NCBI RefSeq assembly: GCF_000234805.1
Contig: NC_016645.1
Coordinates: 558,001-622,000, forward strand
DNA from: Pyrobaculum ferrireducens
Lineage (GTDB): Archaea > Thermoproteota > Thermoprotei > Thermoproteales > Thermoproteaceae
Length of the DNA: 64,000 nucleotides
Direction of reading: 5' to 3'
Shown: piece by piece, positions 41,878-50,333 of the stretch
How the letters are laid out: each line of letters begins with the position of its first letter
Position numbering within the stretch: position 1 is the stretch's first letter
Position numbers and translations under genes: made by a program
The notes under the pieces: model-generated
What the model was told of the DNA's origin: nothing
What the model saw: only the letters and a program-made list of their open reading frames with translations
The model's database searches: none

Positions 41878-42260
41878 TCCCCTCCAACCCCCGCGATTTG
41901 GAGCGGCTTCTCAAGAGGATGGGTATCAAGGTGGAGGAGGTGGACGCGGCTTATGTAGAGATTAGGCTCAAGTCGGGGGAGGTCCTCCGCATCAACAACC
42001 CCACCGTGGCTCTGATGAAAATGCCTAACAAGATGCTGGTCTACCAGATACAGACGGCAGAGGGCTCAGTCCAGAGGGTAGCCCAGCAGCAACAACAGCC
42101 CCAGCCCCAGGCCTCTGAGTACGTGCCCAGTGAGGAGGACATCGCGCTCGTGGCGGAGCAGACGGGGGCCCCGAGGGAGGAGGTGGTGAAGGCCCTCATA
42201 GAGGCGAAGGGAGATTTGGTGCAAGCGGCTATGAAGTTGATATCGAGGAGGCAGGGGTAG
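41874..42260 (+). CDS. nac: Nascent polypeptide-associated complex protein
   Basis: 128 residues. NAC domain at about residues 5-60 ([38 protein letters not shown]), a glutamine-rich linker (QQQQQPQPQ), and a C-terminal UBA domain ([20 protein letters not shown]). It binds nascent chains at the ribosome as a homodimer. Overlap with alaS couples translation genes. Confidence 0.93.
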   Translation: MIPSNPRDLERLLKRMGIKVEEVDAAYVEIRLKSGEVLRINNPTVALMKMPNKMLVYQIQTAEGSVQRVAQQQQQPQPQASEYVPSEEDIALVAEQTGAPREEVVKALIEAKGDLVQAAMKLISRRQG

Positions 42261-42306
42261 GCCCGGCGGCTGGATAAAGTTTATATTATACACCCATCTC
42301 TGTCGT

Positions 42307-42852
42307 ATGCCAGTTAGGCCGGCGCGGTGTTACCGGCGGATTAAGGGACCGCCTTACACGAGGGAAGACTACATCCACGGCGCCCCGATGATCCAGATCC
42401 CCAAGTTTGACATGGGCACCACAAGCGCGGCGGCCCGGGCGGCCTTCACCATGGTGGCTAAGCTCGTGGTGGAGGAGCGGGGCCAGATCAGGATGCAGGC
42501 GCTGGAGGCGGCGAGGCAGATGGCCTCGAAGTACTTGACCAAGTATGTGGGGGACGCCAACTACTACCTCAGGCTTAATGTGATTCCCCACCACGTCCTC
42601 AGGGAGAATAGAATGCTGGCAATGGCGGGCGCAGACCGTCTACAAGAGGGTATGAGGCTGGCCTTCGGATCGCCGGCGGGGAGGGCGGCGAGGGTCGAGC
42701 CGGGGGAGGTCATATTCTACGCCGAGTTTAAGCCGGAGCACATGGCCCACATCAAGGAGGCGCTGAGACGCGCCTCGTCAAAGTTGCCCCTGCCCACACG
42801 GATAGTTATAGAGGCGAAGGATGGAGGCGGCAAGGCAACTGCACAAAGATAG
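42307..42852 (+). CDS. rpl10e: 50S ribosomal protein L10e (uL16)
   Basis: 181 residues: PVRPARCYRRIKGPPYTR at the start, then FDMGTTSAAARAAFTM and LRLNVIPHHVLRENRMLAMAGADR in the family's order. A TATA-like AAGTTTATATTATA (42277-42290) precedes ATG 42307 by about 25 bases. The 3' end overlaps the following DUF2192 gene by 32 bases. Confidence 0.96.
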   Translation: MPVRPARCYRRIKGPPYTREDYIHGAPMIQIPKFDMGTTSAAARAAFTMVAKLVVEERGQIRMQALEAARQMASKYLTKYVGDANYYLRLNVIPHHVLRENRMLAMAGADRLQEGMRLAFGSPAGRAARVEPGEVIFYAEFKPEHMAHIKEALRRASSKLPLPTRIVIEAKDGGGKATAQR

Positions 42853-43561
42853 GATAGAGGCCGCCCTTGTACTACTAGAGCGCGTCCTCAACGGGCTTAT
42901 CACCTCCCGCTCCGCGCTGGTCGCCGAGCTCCAGGAGGTGTACAGGGAGAAGGGGGTTGAGCCCCTCCGCGGCCTTTCGAAAGAGGGGATTTACGACAAG
43001 GAGATAGCCACGGTGTATCTAGTAGGGATCTACGGCGCAGGTGTCCTCGCCGCCGGGGATTACGACGACATTTTCTACATCGAGAACAGGGCTGTCGAGG
43101 CTGTGGAGATTATACGCAACGTCGGCGAGGTCCTGCCCGCCGAGCTTAAGGAGGCGCTGGCGAGGAAGACGGAGGAGGTGAAGGGGAAATCAGCCGAGGA
43201 CAGAGTCTTTAGAGTCCTCAGGCTCGTGTTCACGGGGGCGGTTTTGGGCTACTACCCAGAGATGTTGCTAACCAAGGCTTTGAAGATCTACGAGACTGTG
43301 TACCCACAGCTGTCGGAGCGCTTGGTAAACTACGCCGCATTCTACAGCGCCTACAAAATAGCTGAGGACATCGCGCTGGGGAGGATAAGAAGCGCCGAAA
43401 ACCTCAAAATTATGAAATACACATACTGCCTCAGGATGGGCTTCCAGAAATGTAAACCAAGCGACAGGCTGATTGCCGAGGTCGCCCTCCACATATACAA
43501 AGTGGATAAGTCCCTCTTATCGAAGCTCTTCGCCAGGGGGGTACTGCCTAAGATTGGGTAG
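42821..43561 (+). CDS. DUF2192-type crenarchaeal protein
   Basis: 246 residues, mostly helical. Start region EAARQLHKDRIEAALVLLERVL and the middle AVYLVGIYGAG-like TVYLVGIYGAGVLAAGDYDD fit a crenarchaeal-specific family annotated DUF2192. No catalytic motif visible. It begins within the last 32 bases of rpl10e, suggesting translational coupling and perhaps a role near the ribosome. The 3' end overlaps the convergent hydrolase by 14 bases. Confidence 0.6.
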   Translation: MEAARQLHKDRIEAALVLLERVLNGLITSRSALVAELQEVYREKGVEPLRGLSKEGIYDKEIATVYLVGIYGAGVLAAGDYDDIFYIENRAVEAVEIIRNVGEVLPAELKEALARKTEEVKGKSAEDRVFRVLRLVFTGAVLGYYPEMLLTKALKIYETVYPQLSERLVNYAAFYSAYKIAEDIALGRIRSAENLKIMKYTYCLRMGFQKCKPSDRLIAEVALHIYKVDKSLLSKLFARGVLPKIG

Positions 43562-44150
43562 AGCCGCACCTACTCACGAATTTTTTCACGGCGTCTGCAA
43601 TTCTGTCGACGTGCTCCTCCCTCTGGGGGGAGTGGCCCATCCCCTCGATCTCCACAACCTCCAGTGGGAAGTTTAACTTGTCTGACAAGCCGGCGAGGAT
43701 GTCGACGTGTATCCTCGGCACTACGTTGTCCGCGGAGCCTCTGATGTAGAGAACCGGGGGCATCCCGTTGCCTATATAGCGGGACGGCGAGGTCTGCTCC
43801 AATTTGCCGCCAAGAGAAGCCAGGTGGTTAGCCAGCTTCTTCATGTAGGGGTCGTCTGACTGGAGTAGGTACTGGAGCTGAAGCCTCCTGTCCACCGGCG
43901 CCGCCACGGCGACTACGCAGTTGACAGAGCCTGGATTCCTCGCCGCGAGGAGGAGGGCAACGGTGCCCCCCATGCTGTGCCCGGCGGCGACCGCCACCGG
44001 CAATTCCCTCACACCGGCCTCGTAGCCGTCCTCCACATCTCTTATAGAGGGCGCCACAACCTCGAAGCCGCTCTCGGCGAGCGGCCTTGTCAGCCAGTTG
44101 ATGTTTGAAGGCGAGCTTCTGTAGCCGTGAAACGCCACCGCCTTAGGCAT
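43548..44150 (-). CDS. Alpha/beta hydrolase
   Basis: 200 residues. Nucleophile elbow GHSMGGTVALLLA (serine about residue 60), acid in RGSADNVVPRIH and histidine in GMGHSPQ. The opening VAFHGYRSSPSNINWL gives the oxyanion-hole HG. Small esterase/acylhydrolase type; substrate unknown. A TATA-like AATTTAAAAAGC on the minus strand near 44170-44180 precedes ATG 44150. Confidence 0.85.
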   Translation of the reverse strand: MPKAVAFHGYRSSPSNINWLTRPLAESGFEVVAPSIRDVEDGYEAGVRELPVAVAAGHSMGGTVALLLAARNPGSVNCVVAVAAPVDRRLQLQYLLQSDDPYMKKLANHLASLGGKLEQTSPSRYIGNGMPPVLYIRGSADNVVPRIHVDILAGLSDKLNFPLEVVEIEGMGHSPQREEHVDRIADAVKKFVSRCGSTQS

Positions 44151-44230
44151 AGCGCTAGTGGGGTGTAGCTTTTTAAATTTTGGGGCGGGGAAGGGGCCAT
44201 TGATTTATAAAGTGGTGGTGATCTATAGGT

Positions 44231-45055
44231 ATGCGTCTTGAAGTTAAGATAAGCGGGTTGCCTAGAGACAAGAGGAATATACTGGTCATGGCATGTCCCG
44301 AGCCCTCCCTGGCTGGCGTCGTGGCGGTTGAATACCTAATCGATGCGTTGAAGATGGAGGAGATAGGCGCGATTAGGATCACCGAGATGCCTCCGGTCAT
44401 CGCGGTGGTCAACGGCGCCGCGAAGTTGCCGCACCGCATATTCTACTCACGTGAGGCTGGGATAGTGGCGATTAGACAACACGTGCCTATCCCTCCGCAG
44501 ATATATGCAGAGTTTATACACAAGGTGCTCGACTGGGCTGAGGAGAACAAGGTGAAGCTAGTCGTCTGCCTCTCCTCCATGCCGGCCGCCGGCGAGAGGG
44601 AGAGCGACAACGTATACTTCGTAACTGAGGAGGATCTAGTGGAGAAGTTTAAGCAGTACGGGTTTGAGCCCATAAAAGAGGCCACCGTCGCGGGGCTTGA
44701 AGGTGCGTATCTCGACGCGGTGCTTGGGAGGAATATAGACGGCGCCCTCCTCATAGCTGAGTCTAGACTCCTCACGGCTATCAAGAGGCTGGTTGACAGC
44801 GGCAAGATCTCGACTCACCGCGACGTCATGCTTATACTAAACGACTTGGTGGGCCGCGTGGGGCCTGACGTCGGCGCCGCCCTGAAGCTGATAAACGCCG
44901 TGGCGAAGCTCGCCGAGATTCAGATAGACACCGCAAAGCTACAGGAACACGCCTCTAAATACGCCTTCCTCATCGAGAAGAACCTCGAGGCCCTCTTCAA
45001 GCCCGTGGAGGCCGTGGCCACCGCCCAGAAGAGAGAGATACCGCTGGTCTTCTAG
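44231..45055 (+). CDS. PAC2-family protein (proteasome assembly chaperone-like)
   Basis: 274 residues. PAC2 family pattern: MACPEPSLAGVVAVEYLIDAL at the start, then ITEMPPVIAVVNG, and ATVAGLEGAYLDAVL. In eukaryotes PAC2 helps proteasome alpha-ring assembly; archaeal homologues are thought to act likewise or as ATP-grasp-like ligases, unproven. The C-terminal 70 residues are helical. ATG 44231 follows a TATA-like TTTATAAAG at 44204-44212. Confidence 0.82.
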   Translation: MRLEVKISGLPRDKRNILVMACPEPSLAGVVAVEYLIDALKMEEIGAIRITEMPPVIAVVNGAAKLPHRIFYSREAGIVAIRQHVPIPPQIYAEFIHKVLDWAEENKVKLVVCLSSMPAAGERESDNVYFVTEEDLVEKFKQYGFEPIKEATVAGLEGAYLDAVLGRNIDGALLIAESRLLTAIKRLVDSGKISTHRDVMLILNDLVGRVGPDVGAALKLINAVAKLAEIQIDTAKLQEHASKYAFLIEKNLEALFKPVEAVATAQKREIPLVF

Positions 45056-45089
45056 GAAAAGTTTTTTAAAGAGCCACCTCCCAACCCCC

Positions 45090-45629
45090 ATGCCCAGCTG
45101 GAGGGAGCTTGTGCTCGTCAAGGACCACCCTATGCAGCGAATATTTATTGAAAAGGTGGTGGTCAACATCGGCGTGGGGACAGGCGGGGAGAAGCTTGAA
45201 AAAGCCGCGGATTTGTTGAAAGACTTGACAGGAGCAGAGCCTTCTAAGAGGAGGGCGAAGCGCTCAATTAAGGACTTCGGGATTAGGAAGGGGGAGCCGA
45301 TAGGCGTCGCCGTGACCCTGCGGCGTGACCAAGCCGTGGATTTCCTAATGCGCGCGCTACAGGCGGTTAACAACAGAGTCAAGAAGACAAGCTTCGACGA
45401 CAGAGGCAACGTGTGCTTCGGCATAAAGGAACACATCCTGTTGCCCGGCGTCAAGTACGACCCAGCAGTGGGCATCTGGGGAATGGACGTATGTGTAAAG
45501 CTGGCTAAGCCGGGGCTGAGGGTCCAGCTCAGGAGGCGTAGGAGGGGTAAGGTGGGGAAGAGGCAACTCGTGACTAGGGAGGAGGCTATCGAATTTTTCC
45601 AAAAGGTGCTGGGGGTCCAGGTTGATTAA
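45090..45629 (+). CDS. rpl5: 50S ribosomal protein L5 (uL5)
   Basis: 179 residues: IEKVVVNIGVGTGGEKLEKA, then RRAKRSIKDFGIRKGEPIG and GIKEHILLPGVKYDPAVGIWGMDV are archaeal L5 blocks. It contacts 5S rRNA. Here the gene is outside a large ribosomal operon and is followed directly (1-base overlap) by a phosphoesterase gene. TATA-like GTTTTTTAAAG lies about 25 bases before ATG 45090. Confidence 0.96.
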   Translation: MPSWRELVLVKDHPMQRIFIEKVVVNIGVGTGGEKLEKAADLLKDLTGAEPSKRRAKRSIKDFGIRKGEPIGVAVTLRRDQAVDFLMRALQAVNNRVKKTSFDDRGNVCFGIKEHILLPGVKYDPAVGIWGMDVCVKLAKPGLRVQLRRRRRGKVGKRQLVTREEAIEFFQKVLGVQVD

Positions 45630-46132
45630 TGCTCGTAGTCGCGCTGTCGGACAGCCACGACAACATAACCGCGGTCAAGAAGGCCGGTGAGGAGGCGAGG
45701 AGGAGGGGGGCGTCGCTTGTCCTACACGCCGGGGACTGGGTCTCCCCCTTCACGGCGAAGTTTCTAAGAGAGGCTGTCGGCGAGGGGGTGAGGATAGTAG
45801 GCGTCTGGGGGAACAACGAAGGGGAGAAGCCCTACTTCTTAGAAACTGCGAGGAGGTACGGGGTCGAGATAGCGGGGGATGCCGCCGAGCTGGAGGCCGG
45901 GGGTAGGAGGATAGCAGTGTACCACGGCACGTCGCTTGTGTTGCTGAAGGCCCTCGTGGAGTCCGGCATATACGACGTGGTGATATACGGCCACACCCAC
46001 CAGGCCGCTGTGGAGCGTAGAGGGAAGACGCTCGTGGTAAACCCCGGCGAGCTGTGCGGATGCCTCACGGGAAGGTCAACCTACGCAGTGATTGACCTAG
46101 AGAGGCTGGAGGTGGAGCTGGCTTTCTTGTGA
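45629..46132 (+). CDS. YfcE/MJ0936-type metallophosphodiesterase
   Basis: 167 residues. Calcineurin-like metal sites: LSDSHDN (residues 6-12), HAGDWVSP, GVWGNNEG, and YGHTHQAAVE. Such small enzymes hydrolyse phosphodiesters in vitro; physiological substrate unknown. It shares the TAATG junction with rpl5 and overlaps the RNA methyltransferase by 4 bases. Confidence 0.9.
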   Translation: MLVVALSDSHDNITAVKKAGEEARRRGASLVLHAGDWVSPFTAKFLREAVGEGVRIVGVWGNNEGEKPYFLETARRYGVEIAGDAAELEAGGRRIAVYHGTSLVLLKALVESGIYDVVIYGHTHQAAVERRGKTLVVNPGELCGCLTGRSTYAVIDLERLEVELAFL

Positions 46133-47382
46133 AGTGGACGCCCGGCGAGCTAGTCGCCTTCACGGCCCGGGTGATATACGAAGTGGCGGAGCGCGGCCTC
46201 ACCCTGGACTACGCCTTTCAGAAGGTCAAGAGGGGGTGGAGGCCGCTGGACAGCTTCAAGGTGTTCTACGACGTCTCCTTCGACGCGGTTAGGCACTACT
46301 TCTTTCTGAAATTCGCCGCCTCCCGGCTATTCGGCTCCTCTGGGGCGAAGGCGGTGGCCAAGGCGTGGTTTATCTACAAGGCGGATCAGATGCTCTACAA
46401 CAGAGATATGGTGAGCCGCTTTAGGAAGAGGTTGCTTAAGAGGGCCCTCGCCGCGCCCGGGGACGTGCTCCGGGAGGTGGAGAGCCTTAGGGGGGACCCG
46501 GCGCGGTACCTCTCCATAAAGTACAGCTACCACCCCAAGATAGTCGCCACGTTGCTCAGCCACCTGCCCGCGGAGGAGGTGGAGAAGCTTCTAGACGCGG
46601 GGAACAAGACCTGGATCTGGCTTAGGATAAACACCCTAAAGGCCGACGTGGACAAGGCCTTGAAGATTCTGGAGGCCGAGGCCGAGGTGGAGACGCACCC
46701 GAGAATACCATTCGCAGTGTTGCTTAAGAGCTCTAAAAGGCCGGTTCAGTACCTAGAGGCGGTGAGGCGCTTCGTGGCGATACCCCAAGACCTCGCCTCT
46801 GTGTACGCCGTCCTCTCCCTCAAGCCGGAGCCCGGAGACAGGATTGTGGACCTCGCCGCCGCCCCGGGCATGAAGACAAGCCTAGTAGCACAGCTGGCTG
46901 AGGGCAGGGCCAAGATCGTGGCGGTTGACCTCTCGCAGAAACGGGTGGCTAGGATGAAGCAACTGTTGAGACGCGTCGGCGCCGGAGACGCGGTGGAGGT
47001 GGTGAGGTCCGACTCCAGAAAGCTAAAGACGCGGCTCTTCGACAAGGCCCTCCTAGACGCGCCCTGCACCTCCAGCGGCGCCTTCACCAAGGAACCCGCC
47101 GTTAAGATCTACCCCAGGCTGGAGGACGCGCCGAGGTACAGCAGAATTCAGCGAGAGCTGTTGAAAAACGCCTTGGAGCTGGCGGGGGAGGTGGTGTACG
47201 CGGTGTGTAGCATCCTGCCCGAGGAAGGCGAGGAGGTGGTGGGGAGCGTCGAGGCGGCCCCCGAGAAACCTCTCGAGGACCTCGCAGATCCCTACGGTAG
47301 GGGGGGGGTAGGGGGGAGGACCTTCCCCCACATCCACAGAAGCGAGGCGTTTTTCATCTCTAGACTCAGGGCACTACGGTAG
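46129..47382 (+). CDS. NOP2/Sun-family (cytosine-5-)RNA methyltransferase
   Basis: 417 residues, start GTG. An N-terminal NusB/PUA-like helical region of about 180 residues precedes the SAM domain: DLAAAPGMKTSLVAQL (motif I), DAPCTSSGAFT with the motif IV cysteine, and YAVCSILPEEGEEVV with the catalytic motif VI cysteine. Archaeal members modify tRNA or rRNA cytosines; the exact site cannot be told. It overlaps the phosphodiesterase gene by 4 bases and the convergent isomerase-like gene by 17. Confidence 0.92.
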   Translation: MKWTPGELVAFTARVIYEVAERGLTLDYAFQKVKRGWRPLDSFKVFYDVSFDAVRHYFFLKFAASRLFGSSGAKAVAKAWFIYKADQMLYNRDMVSRFRKRLLKRALAAPGDVLREVESLRGDPARYLSIKYSYHPKIVATLLSHLPAEEVEKLLDAGNKTWIWLRINTLKADVDKALKILEAEAEVETHPRIPFAVLLKSSKRPVQYLEAVRRFVAIPQDLASVYAVLSLKPEPGDRIVDLAAAPGMKTSLVAQLAEGRAKIVAVDLSQKRVARMKQLLRRVGAGDAVEVVRSDSRKLKTRLFDKALLDAPCTSSGAFTKEPAVKIYPRLEDAPRYSRIQRELLKNALELAGEVVYAVCSILPEEGEEVVGSVEAAPEKPLEDLADPYGRGGVGGRTFPHIHRSEAFFISRLRALR

Positions 47383-48505
47383 CGCCTAGGTACTCCAGGT
47401 AGGCCCTGGCCTCCTCATACACGTCGTCTAGCACATATGCGAGGTGGTTGCCAAGCCCGGCTTTCAACACGGCGCGGCCCGCGCCATCTGGCAACTTCAC
47501 AGCCACCTGAGTATTGCAAGCCTCTACCCTCTGGGCCACGTCGGTGAGTCCCCTCAAGAGGACTGCCCTCTTCAAGTCCCCGGATACTCTGAGAAGCGTA
47601 ATGGGCATGCCTGGCGGCACCTCCACCCTCAGAGCCGCCACGGCCTTCGTTGCCATCCTAGGTACTATGGAATACTTCCCAAAGGAGGGGGGCGCCCCGT
47701 CGTGCGTCAGCAAGAGGCCGCTATCGGTGACCATGTTGACGTTGCTAATCCACGCCGGCTTCCCCGAGAGCCGCCTCAAAACCACAGCCGAGTAGAGCGC
47801 CCTGAGATCACCCTCGCACGTCGCCGTCACCCCCCAGTCGTTGAGTACAGCCAGAGATATGCAGGGCGTCCAGCCGCGCTCCCTCACCTTGCCGAAGTCA
47901 AAACACCAACAGCCCAGAGTCAAGCCGTCCACATCGCCAGCCGCCTCCCGTATAGCCTTAGCATAGGCGAGCGGGCGCTCAAGCTCCCCGGTGCCGAAGC
48001 CGCTCTCCACAGCCCCGGCCACCAGCGCCTCGGCCTCGCTCCCCGCCCTCACCTCCAGACTCCGCCTATACACCCCCTCCTCGTCAATAAACAGGCTGGG
48101 GCCTCCTGACAGGTCGGAGGACACCAGCCACTTGTTGGGGGCGCCTACCAGCGCAAGTCTAGGCGGCCGCCTGAGCAGATCCACAAGCCTCACCAGCCTC
48201 TCCACCTTGGCCAGAGGCGGAGGCGCCCCGGGGCCCTCCAGCTGGACAACCTCCACAAACCTCCCCATCGCCCTCAGCGCCGAGGCGGCCTCCAAGGCGG
48301 CGGGCAAGGCGTTGTAGTGAGGCCACGCCAGCAGAATATTGTAATCCCCAGCCGCCGACAAAATCTCAGGCTCGGACCCCCCAGTCAAGACGAGGATAAA
48401 GTTGGCACCACCCAAGTACTTGCCCAGGGCCTCCTCATACATCCTCCTGTACTCCTCCCGGGTCTCCGCGTCGACGTTAGGCGCGGCGGCTACGTGCAGG
48501 GCCAC
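47366..48505 (-). CDS. L-fucose/L-arabinose isomerase-like protein
   Basis: 379 residues, start GTG. The central GCWCFDFGKVRERGWTPCISLAVLNDWGVTATCEGD (in parts, about residues 197-232) matches the fucose isomerase-like family, with the active-site CE-D pattern and the later THDGAPPSF and NMVTDSG segments. Metal ligands are probably the glutamate and aspartate of that region. Many relatives have no known substrate. A TATA-like TTAATTAAACGG at about 48525-48536 lies 25 bases before the GTG. Confidence 0.7.
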   Translation of the reverse strand: MALHVAAAPNVDAETREEYRRMYEEALGKYLGGANFILVLTGGSEPEILSAAGDYNILLAWPHYNALPAALEAASALRAMGRFVEVVQLEGPGAPPPLAKVERLVRLVDLLRRPPRLALVGAPNKWLVSSDLSGGPSLFIDEEGVYRRSLEVRAGSEAEALVAGAVESGFGTGELERPLAYAKAIREAAGDVDGLTLGCWCFDFGKVRERGWTPCISLAVLNDWGVTATCEGDLRALYSAVVLRRLSGKPAWISNVNMVTDSGLLLTHDGAPPSFGKYSIVPRMATKAVAALRVEVPPGMPITLLRVSGDLKRAVLLRGLTDVAQRVEACNTQVAVKLPDGAGRAVLKAGLGNHLAYVLDDVYEEARAYLEYLGATVVP

Positions 48506-48528
48506 AAATCTCCCCGAATACCGTTTAA

Positions 48529-49875
48529 TTAACCTTTCTTCAACCTCTCCACGCCGGGGGGAGCCGTGCCGCCTCTAGACATCAGCGGAATTTTCCCGTA
48601 GCGCGACACATCCACCACAGCCACCTTCCCATAGAGGCCGCCGAGGTCGTAGAACTCCCCTGGCCTCCCGCCGGGGATCGGCACCAGCCTCACCCCCAGC
48701 GGCTTGTCGAGATGTACAGCAAGCGCCATGACGTCTGCTATCACAGCCGCTACCACGTCTGGGCCGGCCTCCGCCGGTATCCCAACCATGTCAATCCCCG
48801 TGTTACAGACAGCCGCCATGGCCTTGAGAGTGTCCAACGTCACCGCGCCCTCCGCCGCAGCGCTGGCCATCACGGCGTCTTCGCTCACAGGTATAAAAGC
48901 CCCGCTCAGGCCGCCGATGGTGGAGGAAGCCATGGCGCCCCCCTTCTTCACCGCATCTGTAAACAACGCCAAGGCGAACACCGAGCCAGGGGCCCCCACC
49001 CTCGGCAGACCCATGGCCTCCAGCACAGCCGCCACCGAGTCCCCCACCTTGGGCGAGGGCGCCACGCTGAGATCCACAGCCCCAAATGGCACCCCCAGCT
49101 CCCTCGCCACCTCCCTCCCAACCAGCTCTCCCAGCCTGGTTATTTTAAACGCGGCTCTCTTCATGGCGTCGTGGAGCGTCCTCACGTCGGCGTCTTGCAG
49201 ACTCCTCACCACAGCCTCTATAACCCCCGGCCCGCTGACGGCTACGTTAATCAACGCGTCCGGCAGACCGAGGCCGTGGTAGGCCCCCGGCATGAAGGGC
49301 ACGTCCTCGGGGAGGTTGGCGGTAACGGCGAAGCGGGCCGCGGCGTGGGGCTTCAGACCCAGCACCAGCTCGGCGGCTCTCCTCACCGCCTCTAGATTTA
49401 TACCTGTCGTCGTCGAGGCGACGTTGAGAAAGCCGGCGACGCGCTCCGTTTTGTTCAGCCCGTCAACTAGGCCCTCTATCAGGGCCCTATCCCCCTGGGA
49501 GACGCCTGCGTGGACAAACGCCGAGAAGCCGCCGACGAAGTCGACGCCGTATTTCTCGGCGAGTTTGTCTAGAAAAACGGCTATCTCAACGGCGGACGCC
49601 GCGTCCCCCAGAGGCTCCAGCAGTATAGAGACGGGGGATACCGCCAGCCTAACCGTGACGATCTTCACCCCCAGGCGCGACGCCACCTTCTCCACCGCAG
49701 GCCTAAGTCTCCTGAGGTAGGGCTCTAGGAGCTCCCCAAGCGCCTCGACGGTCTCCGCGGCGGTCGGCCTCATCGCTGGGAGGGTATTTACGCTGAGCGT
49801 CACCGCACGGATGTCGAGCTCCCTAAACAGCAACATTTCGAGTACCTCGCCGATTTCCCTGGGGTCAAACCTCAT
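48529..49875 (-). CDS. UPF0210/DUF711-family protein
   Basis: 448 residues. Family hallmarks: DIRAVTLSVNTLP near the start, VGGFSAFVHAGVSQGD, FAVTANLPEDVPFMPGAY and IGGLSGAFIPVSEDAVM. Proteins of this family are widespread and usually encoded with a small ACT-domain protein, as here; related to the glycyl-radical-like PFL fold, but the reaction is unknown. The start overlaps the ACT gene stop by 4 bases. Confidence 0.85.
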   Translation of the reverse strand: MRFDPREIGEVLEMLLFRELDIRAVTLSVNTLPAMRPTAAETVEALGELLEPYLRRLRPAVEKVASRLGVKIVTVRLAVSPVSILLEPLGDAASAVEIAVFLDKLAEKYGVDFVGGFSAFVHAGVSQGDRALIEGLVDGLNKTERVAGFLNVASTTTGINLEAVRRAAELVLGLKPHAAARFAVTANLPEDVPFMPGAYHGLGLPDALINVAVSGPGVIEAVVRSLQDADVRTLHDAMKRAAFKITRLGELVGREVARELGVPFGAVDLSVAPSPKVGDSVAAVLEAMGLPRVGAPGSVFALALFTDAVKKGGAMASSTIGGLSGAFIPVSEDAVMASAAAEGAVTLDTLKAMAAVCNTGIDMVGIPAEAGPDVVAAVIADVMALAVHLDKPLGVRLVPIPGGRPGEFYDLGGLYGKVAVVDVSRYGKIPLMSRGGTAPPGVERLKKG

Positions 49876-50144
49876 ATCCTCTGCATGTAGCGAAACACAT
49901 CTATGTGGTACACCGCCACCATCACCCCTAGACGCCTCCCCTCCTCCTCAAGTTCCCGGCGTAGCTGAGCGATATCCACGTCGGCTTTGGATATGTCCAC
50001 CACCATAATCATAGAAAATATGTTCTGCACCACCGTCTGGGCGATATCCACAATATTGGCGTTATGCCGAGCGAGGACAGAAGCTATACCAGCCACGATG
50101 CCAACCCGATCAGCGCCTAAAACAGACACAACAGCCAGCTCCAT
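49872..50144 (-). CDS. ACT-domain protein (UPF0237 type)
   Basis: 90 residues from ATG 50144: one ACT domain, ELAVVSVLGADRVGIVAGIASVLARHNANIVDIAQ (about residues 2-36, in parts) with the glycine-rich amino-acid-binding turn, and IVDIAQTVVQNIFSMIMVVDI. Expected to bind an amino acid and regulate the UPF0210 partner encoded next. ATG 50144 is preferred to the frame five codons longer because a TATA-like TTTTTATATAG lies about 25 bases upstream. Confidence 0.85.
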   Translation of the reverse strand: MELAVVSVLGADRVGIVAGIASVLARHNANIVDIAQTVVQNIFSMIMVVDISKADVDIAQLRRELEEEGRRLGVMVAVYHIDVFRYMQRI

Positions 50145-50333
50145 GAGCCAAGTATCCAACCTCTATATAAAAACAACCGGCCACGCGCCATAAAAAACGT
50201 ACAGAAACAACGTGAAGACAGCAGTAGAAACACCCTACAAAACCCGTCTCCAAGAACAACTCCTACGTAAATTACGGAAAGGAGATAGACTTTTTACACG
50301 ACACGTAAATTAAAACCATTTTACAGATCCCAC

